A DNA stretch of 64,000 nt from RI-92 sp037384645 (GCA_037384645.1 JARRNT010000029.1:1-64000), one strand, 5' to 3'; counted from the stretch's first letter, positions 8,644 through 16,507 are shown. The notes: a model not told the origin generated them from the letters alone. Made by a program: numbers and translations.

Positions 8644-8989
8644 AGGTGACAAAGCCATCGTTCTGCGCAGGCTGTTTGAACTTGGAACCGACTCCGTTGA
8701 ACTGGACTGGCAACCATTCCGGGAAGGTATCGATATTTACCCTATATATGAGAGTCAGCAGGGCTGTTCCGCGGCGCTGTTACGCTATGCGCCTGGTGCC
8801 ACTGTCCCCGCCCATACCCATACTGGTTATGAACATATCCTGGTACTAGAAGGCGAACAGCAGGATGAAAACGGTCTGTATGAACAGGGAACACTGATGA
8901 TTAGCACCCCCGGCACCAGCCACACGATTTTTAGCCCGGCAGGATGCATTGTATTAGCTATCTGGGAAAAACCGGTCAATTTCCACTAG
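8636..8989 (+). CDS. Small cupin-domain protein (ChrR-like cupin)
   Basis: A 117-aa single-domain cupin. Motif 1 reads PGATVPAHTHTGYEHILVLEG (two His, one Glu; metal-binding pattern) and motif 2 includes PGTSHTIFSPAGC with a fourth His. The fold resembles the cupin half of ChrR-type anti-sigma factors but has no attached zinc-binding helix domain. ATG 8636 overlaps the end of the second hydrolase by eight bases, so it is the last gene of the operon. Its job is unknown: it may sense or isomerise a pathway compound. The gene ends in TAG, and no clear terminator follows. Confidence 0.85.
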   Translation: MAEGDKAIVLRRLFELGTDSVELDWQPFREGIDIYPIYESQQGCSAALLRYAPGATVPAHTHTGYEHILVLEGEQQDENGLYEQGTLMISTPGTSHTIFSPAGCIVLAIWEKPVNFH

Positions 8990-9015
8990 CACTGATATTC
9001 AGTTTAAGGCTCAGG

Positions 9016-9723
9016 CTACTGTTTCATGATTTGAATTAACAATTCTGTTGCTGCAGTCAGTACCGGTCCAGCGAGAGGATTAAGTTCGAGCTGCTTCATG
9101 CTGCCCTGGCCAAAATAAATACCATCACTTACCAGAAAACTCAGTCTAACCTGTTTCGCAACTGGTGGTCCTAATCGTTGATGCGGCCAGGGCTTGATCT
9201 ACTCGATAAACGGTTGCGCTTCCAGGAACAACTTCCGCACTTTAGCGGCAATTTTTTTACCGGGTTTCTGCAGTTTTTTTACGTGCCCATCACGGTGGAT
9301 GTAATAGACGCTCCCGTCACGATACGCCGCCAGGGTATCCAATCCGTTTTTGAAAGCGACCTCGACAATAACACCGAGCAAGACTTTATGAACCGGCTTG
9401 TGCTTGTTCTCGATTAGAATGTGATCGGCCAGTAATTTCTGCCTCGAGTCTGCTTTCTTGGACTCGCCCAGCTTTCGTATGGCCTGTATATCAGGGTTAC
9501 TGGAAAACAACAGCTTCCATATCGGGTCGTTATTGACTGCGCCTGTTTTTTTATAGGCATCAGGATTATCGCAAAACAACTGGTTATAGATAATGTTGCT
9601 TTCAGCCTGATGATACGGGGCGTAAGTCGTTACTTTTGCCTGTGCTGCCAGGGCAGCACACAAAACATAAACCCCCATGCCAATACGCAACAATGAAACA
9701 ATAGCAGTACACGAGAACTTCAT
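9016..9723 (-). pseudogene. Secreted protein of unknown function interrupted by an in-frame TAG
   Basis: The first segment (9723-9199) encodes 174 aa with a signal peptide (hydrophobic core around residues 8-27, ending AAQA). It stops at TAG 9199-9201. The same frame then continues open for 60 more codons to a TAG at 9016-9018. That continuation reads like real protein (GPPVAKQVRLSFLVSDGIYF, then an alanine/leucine-rich end) and has no plausible start codon of its own. I recall uncharacterised proteobacterial proteins in which an equivalent IGPW..VRLSFL..GLYFGQG tail directly follows the region matching LEAQPFIE, so this is most likely one ~235-codon gene with an amber codon (perhaps from CAG). 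Function unknown; whether the 174-aa form is functional cannot be told. Confidence 0.55.
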
Positions 9724-9819
9724 GGCTTACATTCACTTGCAAAGTAAAATATTACACGTTATGTCTTTTACCAAATAAAACATTACTGAGGTCAAGCTGG
9801 ATGTACCCACATCTGGTTC

Positions 9820-10371
9820 TTATTTTAAATATTTCCGATATTTTTCCCGCAAATCAGACATAGGCGCATCCTGCTCCGCCTTGCCATAACTGTCGTAGGC
9901 CTCGAGGTTTTGATTATAAATGCCGCTGGCCAACTTCTTATATTTTGCCTTTTTCATATACTGCTTCAGTACAGCCATAACATGATTGGGGCGAGAGAAA
10001 ATATGATAACTTCCGACTAAATTGGCTTGTTGCTCTGCTGTTAGCAACAGCGCCCCATTGAAAAAGCATTTGGGTTTCAGCAAAAGCAGTGCTTCGGTAT
10101 CCTGCTGCAGATGCTCATCAACCTCCGCGCTGTCATGTGGCGCCGAATGGATAGACAGGAAACGTGCGACCGCCTTGTCATTTTTACATTGCATCGCCTG
10201 CTGAAAGGCATGATTGTAGACCTTAAAAAACCGGTTATAACTGGCGTTATAAAAGTCATCCAGATTGTTTACCAGGCAGTGGAAAGTATTATGTGGACAG
10301 ATTTTCGGCTCGGCATCGGCAAACACCAGGCCAGGCAACAGTAAGCACATCACAACCAGCAGTCTTTTCAT
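9820..10371 (-). CDS. Secreted protein of unknown function
   Basis: A 183-aa protein with a clear Sec signal peptide (MKRLLVVMCLLLPGLVFADA, cleavage after FADA or FA). The mature part is rich in Lys, Asn, Tyr and Gln, contains four cysteines (CPHNTFHC near the N terminus, then C at about 62 and 102) that could form two disulfides in the periplasm, and ends in a basic tail. I do not recognise a family. It sits next to another secreted unknown on the same strand, with 96 bases between them. Confidence 0.7.
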   Translation of the reverse strand: MKRLLVVMCLLLPGLVFADAEPKICPHNTFHCLVNNLDDFYNASYNRFFKVYNHAFQQAMQCKNDKAVARFLSIHSAPHDSAEVDEHLQQDTEALLLLKPKCFFNGALLLTAEQQANLVGSYHIFSRPNHVMAVLKQYMKKAKYKKLASGIYNQNLEAYDSYGKAEQDAPMSDLREKYRKYLK

Positions 10372-10728
10372 TTTTATCGAATTCCTGTGCTGTCACTAAA
10401 TCGGCGGCAATCCCAAATTTAGCCTATTCACGGGGCGATTACCAAACTTACCCCGCACGGCTGAAGCCGTATCAGACAGTCACACACCAAGTGTTAACCA
10501 GGCCGCTTCCCAGGGATAATCTATTTGACGGCCGGCACGCCTGCGGTATAGCTGGTGCCAATCAGGCTCCCGCCACAGTGAAGCACAACCGAATATTACA
10601 TTCCCGGGAACATGGTATAAGCGCCATCCCTGGCGATAATAGCGCAAGCGAGGGATTCCCTCCCCCCACCTCATGCAAGACACATAATCTGCCAGAAAGT
10701 GCCCCAACCAAGGTAAATTGCACACTAT
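10372..10728. other. Intergenic stretch without recognisable gene
   Basis: These 357 bases hold no coding region I can support. Short open frames exist on both strands, but they lack credible ribosome-binding sites and look compositionally random. I see only short imperfect hairpins (for example around CACGGCTGAAGCCGTA at about 10457-10472) and no T-rich terminator. Confidence 0.4.
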
Positions 10729-11211
10729 TTAAACCGATATAGTTTTGCGCTGACAAATCAGCTGGGTATGGCACCAGCCAGTTCGCTGATAAAATGCCAG
10801 CGCGCGCTGGTTGTGCTTGTCCGCCAGTAGTTGCAGGCGGCTAAGTCCCTGTTGCCTGGCCCAGTTCTCCAGCCCACGCAGCATTTCACGCCCGATTCCA
10901 TGCTGGCGATAATCGGCCGAGACAATCACGTCCTCGACCAGACCGACATCACCTCCCTCGGCCGTAGAAATATAAACCTGGACGGTACACATCCCCACAA
11001 CCTCCTGGCCATCCAGTGCCAGCCAGACGAGGCAACCGGGAGACGCCCCGGCTTCGCTATGCGAAATCAGCCTGGCCAGAGCCCTGGCCTGTTTCTCGGC
11101 ATCCGGCTGAAAATCTGCCTCGAGGGTAAAGAGCTGCTCGAGCAGACTGCATAATGCCGGGATATCTGCCTTCACGGCAGGCCGAAAATGGATGTTGTCT
11201 GGTATCGCCAT
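10729..11211 (-). CDS. GNAT-family N-acetyltransferase
   Basis: A 160-aa single-domain acetyltransferase. Motif A, which binds acetyl-CoA, reads VEDVIVSADYRQHGIGREML (residues ~97-116), with the Q/R-x-x-G-x-G/A pattern as RQHGIG. Motif B follows with ALAFYQRTGW near residue 140, the usual substrate/CoA-side tyrosine region. The acceptor (small amine or protein) cannot be told. It stands alone, with 95 bases to the next minus-strand gene end. Confidence 0.88.
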   Translation of the reverse strand: MAIPDNIHFRPAVKADIPALCSLLEQLFTLEADFQPDAEKQARALARLISHSEAGASPGCLVWLALDGQEVVGMCTVQVYISTAEGGDVGLVEDVIVSADYRQHGIGREMLRGLENWARQQGLSRLQLLADKHNQRALAFYQRTGWCHTQLICQRKTISV

Positions 11212-11306
11212 TGATAAATTCCTGCTTCGATTCCCAGGTCAATACGACGTATCAAGCGGATAAAGCCCGGGGCTGGATACTGTCCGTAGAGTCATTACAA
11301 GACAAC

Positions 11307-11543
11307 TTAGTGGCTCAATGCAAATACCAGCATACCAATAACAATCAGAACCGCAATATAGAGAAACAGCATACCAAGATTTCTTTCTGCGGGCCCTTCG
11401 GTTGCATATTGTTGCTTGAGCTTAGCAACTTCTTCATCGGACAACCCCCTACAATGCGGGCAGGCTGGCTCATTAATCAAATAATCCAGTCCACAGCGCG
11501 GACACTGACGAGTTCGCCGGATTCTGATGGGAAGTTGTATCAT
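11307..11543 (-). CDS. Small zinc-ribbon membrane protein
   Basis: A 78-aa protein. Residues 14-32 form a zinc ribbon with two CxxC pairs (CPRCGLDY and CPHC), a charged linker follows, and residues ~56-76 form one transmembrane helix (LGMLFLYIAVLIVIGMLVFA) next to a short tail. This layout suggests a cytoplasmic zinc knuckle anchored in the inner membrane. No specific function is known to me. Confidence 0.8.
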   Translation of the reverse strand: MIQLPIRIRRTRQCPRCGLDYLINEPACPHCRGLSDEEVAKLKQQYATEGPAERNLGMLFLYIAVLIVIGMLVFALSH

Positions 11544-11564
11544 GCGGTACTACCGAACCAGGCC

Positions 11565-11975
11565 CTACAGCCCACAATGGTTGGTGAGATGAGTATCCAG
11601 GAAACGGGTATCCTTAATCAACTGCTGTATGGTTTTGTCTCTTGTCGAGTCAAACACGTAAGATGCCTTGACTTCGTAAGGTGGCGTGTTACTGAATTTC
11701 ACCAGGTGCTGGTGATAATGTTTACCCCCGTGCTCGTACCACAAATAGTCGTTTTGCGCGCCGAGCTTATATGCCACGATCCTACGGCTGGGCACGCCTT
11801 TGACTATACTCCCGCCTGAATTAAACAGCGCACCGTTGCGAGCAATCTTGCCGCTGAATGCCATGTCGCAGAAGGCTTTGATCGCCGGTGGCAGTGGTTG
11901 AGCAGACTGCGCAAGACAAGACATCTGCAACAATATCCAGCTCAGCATGATTTTCACCAAATTATTCTTCGTCAT
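11565..11975 (-). CDS. Secreted protein of unknown function
   Basis: A 136-aa protein with a signal peptide (hydrophobic stretch at residues ~6-24, ending QSAQ). The mature part contains two widely spaced cysteines (CDMAF and the NHC near the C terminus), is rich in His/Tyr around residues 80-95 (WYEHGGKHYHQHLVKF), and is probably periplasmic. ATG 11975 is preferred over the GTG codons immediately before it because GGGGTGG lies just upstream. The family is not recognised. It ends in TAG. Confidence 0.65.
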   Translation of the reverse strand: MTKNNLVKIMLSWILLQMSCLAQSAQPLPPAIKAFCDMAFSGKIARNGALFNSGGSIVKGVPSRRIVAYKLGAQNDYLWYEHGGKHYHQHLVKFSNTPPYEVKASYVFDSTRDKTIQQLIKDTRFLDTHLTNHCGL

Positions 11976-12371
11976 CACCACCCCACGAATCAGCAGCAGT
12001 TTGCTGGTTCAATACTTTATATATAGTAAAACATATAACCGCTACCTGTATCACATCAATCTAATCTGCAAAGACGGCAACCGCTTTATTCATAAACCAT
12101 GAAATGAATTAATGGTGGCGACGAGTGATCGCTCCGGACATCCTGCCCTCACGTGACAGAGCCACCCAACGAGCGCAGCGAGTGCTTTGGGTGTGGGTGT
12201 TTGTTCATCTCTGTACTTCAGTAGTTGGACCGCTACGCTGAAAGAGCGGCAGGTCTGCCGAAAGCAAGCCGAAGGGCGAGCGTTAGCGAGTCCACCCCGG
12301 CCTCAGCATCTAATCAGCGAGGTCGGTGGTACAGCTTCATTCGTATTCTGTGGAATATTTGATTAAGAAAG
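11976..12371. other. Intergenic region with palindromes, downstream of tRNA-Met
   Basis: No gene is visible in these 396 bases. Features seen: an A/T-rich stretch at about 12015-12035 that could hold the promoter of the minus-strand secreted protein; and a hairpin at 12297-12326 (CCGGCCTC / GAGGTCGG around a 14-base loop). This hairpin region shares CCTCAGCAT (12301-12309) directly, and GAGGTCGGTGGT (12319-12330) in inverted orientation, with the adjacent tRNA-Met. It may be scrambled tRNA-derived sequence. Confidence 0.4.
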
Positions 12372-12448
12372 TGGTGGCTACGGGTGGACTTGAACCACCG
12401 ACCTCAGCATTATGAGTGCCGCGCTCTAACCAGCTGAGCTACGTAGCC
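12372..12448 (-). tRNA. tRNA-Met (elongator, anticodon CAT)
   Basis: Read on the minus strand the 77 bases fold as a full cloverleaf. The acceptor stem GGCTACG pairs with CGTAGCC, the D-loop contains AGCTGGTTAGA, the anticodon loop is CTCATAA (CAT), and the T-loop is TTCAAGT. CCA is encoded at 12374-12372. The GGCTACG acceptor and the absence of a C1-A72 mismatch match elongator rather than initiator tRNA-Met. A TilS-modified tRNA-Ile (CAT) is a less likely alternative. Confidence 0.95.
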
Positions 12449-12606
12449 GTATTCGTATTGCGGGAAGCCGCGCATTTTGCGGGGCTGTCCTGGTTATGTC
12501 AAGTTTTATGCCCCCTGTTCTGGCCTGGAGGAAAGCCTCCGTCTAAATATTTATCCTTTATAAAATAGGCAGTTATGTGCCAGTGATTGAAATTTAAAGT
12601 CACTGG

Positions 12607-12638
12607 ATTCCGGGTTGCGCCGTCGGCGCCCCCGGAAT
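12607..12638. repeat. REP-like palindrome downstream of ychF
   Basis: A strong compound hairpin: ATTCCGGG (12607-12614) pairs with CCCGGAAT (12631-12638), and inside it GCGCC pairs with GGCGC around a three-base loop. It lies nine bases past the ychF stop codon. The flanks (CACTGG before, GACGG after) resemble the widespread proteobacterial extragenic palindromes built on ATTCCGGG/CCCGGAAT. There is no T-run on the ychF strand, so it is probably a repeat that may protect or shape the 3' end rather than a classic terminator. Confidence 0.55.
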
Positions 12639-12646
12639 GACGGCTA

Positions 12647-13738
12647 TTAGACATTGAACCGAAAGTGCATGACATCCCCGTCCTTGACCACGTATTCCTT
12701 GCCTTCCAGCCGCAGTTTGCCGGCTTCCTTGGCCCCCTGCTCACCGCTGTACTGGATATAATCGTCGTAACCGATGACCTCCGCGCGGATGAAGCCCTTC
12801 TGAAAGTCGGTGTGGATCACGCCGGCGGCCTCGGGGGCGGTGGCCCCGACCTTGACGGTCCAGCCGCGCACTTCCTTCTTGCCCGCAGTGAAATAGGTCT
12901 GCAGCCCGAGCAGTTGGTGACCGGCGCGGATCACGCGGTCAAGGCCCGGCTCGTCCAGGCCCATCTCGTTGAGGAATTCCTGTTTTTCCTCGTCGTCGAG
13001 GTCGACCATTTCCGATTCGATGGCCGCGCACACGGGCACCACCGGTGCACCTTCGGATTCGGCCAGCTGCCTTACCGCATCAAGCTGGGGATTGTTGTCG
13101 AAGCCGTTCTCATCGACATTAGCAATGTACATGGTCGGCTTGATGGTCAACAGGAACAGGTCACGAACCATCAGGCGCTCGTCCTTGTCGAGATCCATGG
13201 AGCGTACCGGTTTACCTTCGTCGAGGTGGGCCTTGACCCGTTCCAGCAGGGCCAGCTTGGCCTTGGCCTCCTTGTCACCGGACTTGGTTTGCTTACCGAC
13301 GCGGATAATGGCCTTGTCCACCGAGTCCATGTCGGCCAGGGCCAGCTCGGTATTGATGACTTCGATATCGTTCAGGGGGTCAATCTTGCCGGCGACGTGC
13401 ACGATGTCATCGTTTTCAAAACAACGCACCACGTGGGCGATGGCATCAGTCTCGCGGATGTTGGCCAGGAACTGGTTGCCCAGGCCTTCCCCCTTGGAGG
13501 CGCCCGCCACCAGCCCGGCGATGTCCACAAATTCCATGGTCGTCGGCAGGATCTTTTCCGGGTGGACGATGGCAGCCAGTTTTTCCAGGCGTGGGTCCGG
13601 TACCGGCACGATGCCCACGTTGGGCTCGATAGTACAGAACGGATAGTTCTCCGCCTGGATACCCGCCCGGGTCAGTGCATTAAACAGGGTCGATTTACCC
13701 ACGTTGGGCAGGCCGACGATACCGCATTTGAATCCCAT
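12647..13738 (-). CDS. ychF: Redox-regulated ribosome-binding ATPase YchF (Obg family)
   Basis: A 363-aa protein of full family length. The P-loop is GLPNVGKST (residues 8-16), the G3 region DIAGLVAGASKGEGLGNQFL is present, and NVDE replaces the canonical NKxD, the known change that makes YchF prefer ATP over GTP. The C-terminal TGS-like domain ends KDGDVMHFRFNV. It acts as a ribosome-associated translation factor and stress regulator in the cytoplasm. It follows pth by 12 bases on the same strand, the usual pth-ychF pair. Confidence 0.97.
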   Translation of the reverse strand: MGFKCGIVGLPNVGKSTLFNALTRAGIQAENYPFCTIEPNVGIVPVPDPRLEKLAAIVHPEKILPTTMEFVDIAGLVAGASKGEGLGNQFLANIRETDAIAHVVRCFENDDIVHVAGKIDPLNDIEVINTELALADMDSVDKAIIRVGKQTKSGDKEAKAKLALLERVKAHLDEGKPVRSMDLDKDERLMVRDLFLLTIKPTMYIANVDENGFDNNPQLDAVRQLAESEGAPVVPVCAAIESEMVDLDDEEKQEFLNEMGLDEPGLDRVIRAGHQLLGLQTYFTAGKKEVRGWTVKVGATAPEAAGVIHTDFQKGFIRAEVIGYDDYIQYSGEQGAKEAGKLRLEGKEYVVKDGDVMHFRFNV

Positions 13739-13750
13739 AGTTGTCTCTGT

Positions 13751-14338
13751 TTATCCGTTTGAATTGCTGTGCAATGTGTTCATGGCTTTCTGAAAATCGC
13801 CAGCAACGACCTGTGGCAACACTCCCATGGCCGCCTCCATCGCATCTTCGATCGCGCGCAGATCATCAGTGGAAACCTTGCTGAGCACATGTCCGGTCAC
13901 GCGTCTTTTGTCACCAGGATGGCCAATGCCCAGACGCAGACGCTGAAAGCCATTACCGCCGCAACGCTGGCTGATATCACGCAGCCCGTTGTGGCCACCG
14001 TGCCCACCGCCCTGTTTCAGGCGTGCCACCCCGGCCGGCAGATCCAGTTCATCATGCGCCACCAGGATATTGGCCAGGCCGATCTTGTAAAACTGCATCA
14101 AGGCCAGCACAGCCTGTCCACTGAGATTCATATAGGTGTCGGGTTTAAGCAGCCAGATTTCCTGTTGCTCGATCCGGGTGCGCGCGACTTCGCCCTGGAA
14201 CTTGCGCTCGTACCTGAAGTCGCCACCGAATTTGCGGGCGACGGCATCCACAAACCAAAAGCCGGCATTGTGGCGCGTATCGACATATTCGCGGCCCGGG
14301 TTACCCAGGCCGACAATTAACTCAATTCGCGCGGACAA
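13751..14338 (-). CDS. pth: Peptidyl-tRNA hydrolase
   Basis: A 195-aa enzyme that recycles peptidyl-tRNA released by stalled ribosomes. Key elements are GLGNPGREYVDTRHNAGFW (residues 10-28), which includes the catalytic His of HNAGF, then KPDTYMNLSGQAV, HDELDLPAGVARLKQGGGHGGHNGLRDI and RLGIGHPG. All catalytic-site residues I can recall (Asn, His, Asp) are present. Neighbours are rplY upstream and ychF downstream, consistent with a translation-related operon. Confidence 0.97.
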   Translation of the reverse strand: MSARIELIVGLGNPGREYVDTRHNAGFWFVDAVARKFGGDFRYERKFQGEVARTRIEQQEIWLLKPDTYMNLSGQAVLALMQFYKIGLANILVAHDELDLPAGVARLKQGGGHGGHNGLRDISQRCGGNGFQRLRLGIGHPGDKRRVTGHVLSKVSTDDLRAIEDAMEAAMGVLPQVVAGDFQKAMNTLHSNSNG

Positions 14339-14371
14339 GGCCGGCTCCGGTATCAGCAGTTACAGCAATAA

Positions 14372-15013
14372 TTATTCGCCAGTGCCCGCTTCTTCGGCTT
14401 CGCCACCTTCCTCGGCTTCTTCAGTCGCCTCCTTGGCAGCACGCGGCAGGTGAATACTGGCCACGGCCTGATCGTGTTCCTCACCATGCGCAAGTTCAAC
14501 CAGTTCCACACCGGCAGGCAGCTTGATATCGGACAGGTGGATAATCTGGTTGAGATCAAGATCCCCCAGATCCACTTCGAGAAACTCGGGCAGATCTTTC
14601 GGCAGACACTGGACTTCCACTTCGTTCACACTATGGGCGACCAGACCACCGGCTTTGACGCCCGGGGCAGTGGCTTCATTAATGAAGTGCAGGGGAACAT
14701 GGACACGAATGTTTTCGGTCGCACTCACACGTTGCAGGTCGATATGCAGGACGACCGGCTTGCTCGGATGGCGCTGAACATCTTTCACGATCGCGTTTTC
14801 ATCCTTGCCTTCCAGCTTGATGGTCAGGATGTGCGAGAAAAACGCTTCATTTTCCAGCTGATGTGCCAGTTCGTTATGAATCAGGCTGATGGAAGTCGGC
14901 TCCTGGTGACCACCATACATAATGGCTGGTACCATGCCTGCGCTACGCAGGCGGCGGCTCGCACCCTTACCCTTGTCGTTGCGCAGTTCTGCGGTTAATA
15001 CAAAATCACTCAT
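14372..15013 (-). CDS. rplY: 50S ribosomal protein L25, long (Ctc) form
   Basis: A 213-aa protein with an N-terminal 5S-rRNA-binding L25 domain (MSDFVLTAELRNDKGKGASR, residues 1-~95) and a C-terminal TL5/Ctc domain. It ends in an acidic Glu/Ala-rich tail. ATG 15013 is chosen because AGGAG lies eight bases upstream; the frame remains open to 15043. The long form is normal for this class apart from enterics. Located between prs and pth, as in many gammaproteobacteria. Confidence 0.95.
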   Translation of the reverse strand: MSDFVLTAELRNDKGKGASRRLRSAGMVPAIMYGGHQEPTSISLIHNELAHQLENEAFFSHILTIKLEGKDENAIVKDVQRHPSKPVVLHIDLQRVSATENIRVHVPLHFINEATAPGVKAGGLVAHSVNEVEVQCLPKDLPEFLEVDLGDLDLNQIIHLSDIKLPAGVELVELAHGEEHDQAVASIHLPRAAKEATEEAEEGGEAEEAGTGE

Positions 15014-15039
15014 TTCAATTACTCCTGGTTTGTTGAACG

Positions 15040-15094
15040 ACACCCCCGCGACCAGGGGTGTGGCTTATTCTCCTCTTCCGTTCCCGCAAGAGGA
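15040..15094. repeat. Two hairpins in the prs-rplY spacer
   Basis: ACACCCC (15040-15046) pairs with GGGGTGT (15055-15061), and TCCTCTT (15071-15077) pairs with AAGAGGA (15088-15094). Both would form in the minus-strand transcript between the prs stop and the rplY ribosome-binding site. Neither is followed by a proper T-run on the minus strand, so attenuation, transcript processing or L25 feedback are possibilities but unproven. Confidence 0.4.
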
Positions 15095-15102
15095 AAAATT
15101 CC

Positions 15103-16056
15103 TTAGTCGATAAACAGCGAACTTACCGACTCTTCATCACTGATGCGACGCATTGTCTCGGCCATCAGTTCGGCAATACTCAGCTGGCGAATGCGGTCGC
15201 AGGCTTCCGCCGCTGGCGCCAGGGGAATGGTGTCAGTCACCACCAGTTCATCCAGCTCTGAATTATTAATGTTGTCGATCGCCGGTCCGGACAACACCGC
15301 GTGGGTACAATAGGCCACGACCTTAACCGCGCCATGCTCCTTCAATGCCTTGGCTGCCTGGCACAGGGTCCCGGCCGTATCCACCAGGTCATCAATGATG
15401 ACGCAACTACGGCCTTCTACCTCACCAATGATGTGCATGATCTTGGCGACATTGGGTCGCGGCCGACGCTTGTCGATAATTGCCAGGTCAGCATCGTCGA
15501 GGCGTTTGGCCAGCGCCCGCGCCCGGACCACGCCACCCACATCCGGCGAGACCACCATCAGGTTTGGATACTTTTGCCGCCACACGTCACCCAGCAGGAT
15601 TGGCGAGGCATACACGTTATCCAACGGGATGTTAAAAAACCCCTGGATCTGATCCGCATGCAGGTCAACGGTCAACACCCGATCCGTCCCCACCGTTGCG
15701 ATCATGTCGGCAATCACTTTTGCCGTGATCGGCACACGCGCCGAGCGCGGACGCCGATCCTGACGGGCATAACCAAAATACGGCATCACCGCCGTAACCC
15801 GGGCGGCGGATGAACGCCTGACTGCATCCACCATCACCAGCAATTCCATCAGGTTTTCGTTGGTGGGCGCGCAGGTCGGCTGCACAATAAATACATCGCG
15901 ACCACGGACGTTTTCCATGATCTCAACCATCACTTCACCATCACTGAAGCGGCCTACCACCGCTTTGCCTAATGGCAACTGTAAACGTGCGGCAATATCG
16001 TTTGCGAGTTTCGGGTTTGCATTCCCCGAAAAGACCATCATGCTGCCGTTTGCCAA
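15103..16056 (-). CDS. prs: Ribose-phosphate pyrophosphokinase (PRPP synthetase)
   Basis: A 317-aa class I enzyme making PRPP from ribose-5-phosphate and ATP for nucleotide, His and Trp synthesis. Recognisable are GNANPKLANDIAARLQLPLG, the flexible-loop and ATP region YFGYARQDRR, the metal-binding DLHADQIQGFF, and the PRPP-binding loop CVIIDDLVDTAGTL. The start drawn is TTG 16056 (GGGG about eight to eleven bases upstream); ATG 16041 would remove five residues and is almost as likely. Downstream comes rplY; upstream is tRNA-Gln. Confidence 0.95.
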   Translation of the reverse strand: MANGSMMVFSGNANPKLANDIAARLQLPLGKAVVGRFSDGEVMVEIMENVRGRDVFIVQPTCAPTNENLMELLVMVDAVRRSSAARVTAVMPYFGYARQDRRPRSARVPITAKVIADMIATVGTDRVLTVDLHADQIQGFFNIPLDNVYASPILLGDVWRQKYPNLMVVSPDVGGVVRARALAKRLDDADLAIIDKRRPRPNVAKIMHIIGEVEGRSCVIIDDLVDTAGTLCQAAKALKEHGAVKVVAYCTHAVLSGPAIDNINNSELDELVVTDTIPLAPAAEACDRIRQLSIAELMAETMRRISDEESVSSLFID

Positions 16057-16159
16057 TGTAGATTCCCCGCCGGCGATGAATGTTTGGTACTACAACGACG
16101 CTAGTAACGCGTATCAGAATTTGACTGGGATGCCCGGATTATTGCTGAACTCCGCTATT

Positions 16160-16256
16160 CGACTTCACTTCGTGAAGTCGTCGAACCTTTACGGTTCTCA
16201 TCCTGGCACTGTTCCATCCAGTTAAACACTTTTCAAGCGCGGTGTTTCCCGCGCTT
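16160..16256. repeat. Hairpin cluster between tRNA-Gln and prs
   Basis: Three perfect small hairpins lie here: CGACTTCAC/GTGAAGTCG (16160-16180, three-base loop), GAACC/GGTTC (16183-16197) and AAGCGCGG/CCGCGCTT (16235-16256, six-base loop). The last lies six bases past the 3' end of tRNA-Gln and could act in its 3' processing or termination, although no T-run follows. The first shares its core TTCAC-loop-GTGAA with a hairpin on the other side of the tRNA. Confidence 0.45.
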
Positions 16257-16262
16257 CAAATT

Positions 16263-16337
16263 TGGCTGGGGTGCCAGGATTCGAACCTGGGTATGCTGGA
16301 ATCAAAATCCAGTGCCTTACCACTTGGCGACACCCCA
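16263..16337 (-). tRNA. tRNA-Gln (anticodon TTG)
   Basis: A 75-base cloverleaf on the minus strand. The acceptor is TGGGGTG pairing with CACCCCA, the anticodon loop is ATTTTGA with anticodon TTG, the T-arm is CCAGGTTCGAATCCTGG, and CCA is encoded at 16265-16263. A position between ispE and prs is the common location of tRNA-Gln in gammaproteobacteria. Confidence 0.96.
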
Positions 16338-16388
16338 ATATACTTACTCTAACTCACCACCTGGATACCCAGGTTCAACTCTTTCATC

Positions 16389-16457
16389 GGGTTTCACTCC
16401 GTGAAACCCATAGTGTCTTCGACTACTTGGCGCACTGCTTTGAACCCTGCGGGTTCA
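16389..16457. repeat. Hairpin pair upstream of tRNA-Gln
   Basis: GGGTTTCAC (16389-16397) pairs with GTGAAACCC (16401-16409) around TCC, and TGAACCC (16441-16447) pairs with GGGTTCA (16451-16457) around TGC. Both are perfect stems with three-base loops in the ispE-tRNA-Gln spacer. No gene is visible in 16338-16507. Confidence 0.45.
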
Positions 16458-16507
16458 TGCAGTATTTCCTACGCTTCGCTACGGTCACACCCCAAAAATC
16501 TTTCTGC

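Noticed and set aside
10480..10774. Small minus-strand open frames upstream of the acetyltransferase stop
   Set aside because: They overlap each other in different frames, show no start signals, and have no protein-like pattern I can recognise.
12665..13762. A 365-codon open frame on the plus strand opposite ychF
   Set aside because: It is the antisense shadow of ychF; codon composition and lack of a ribosome-binding site argue against a gene. Similar long antisense frames opposite the BMP gene, the TPR gene and nifJ were rejected for the same reason.
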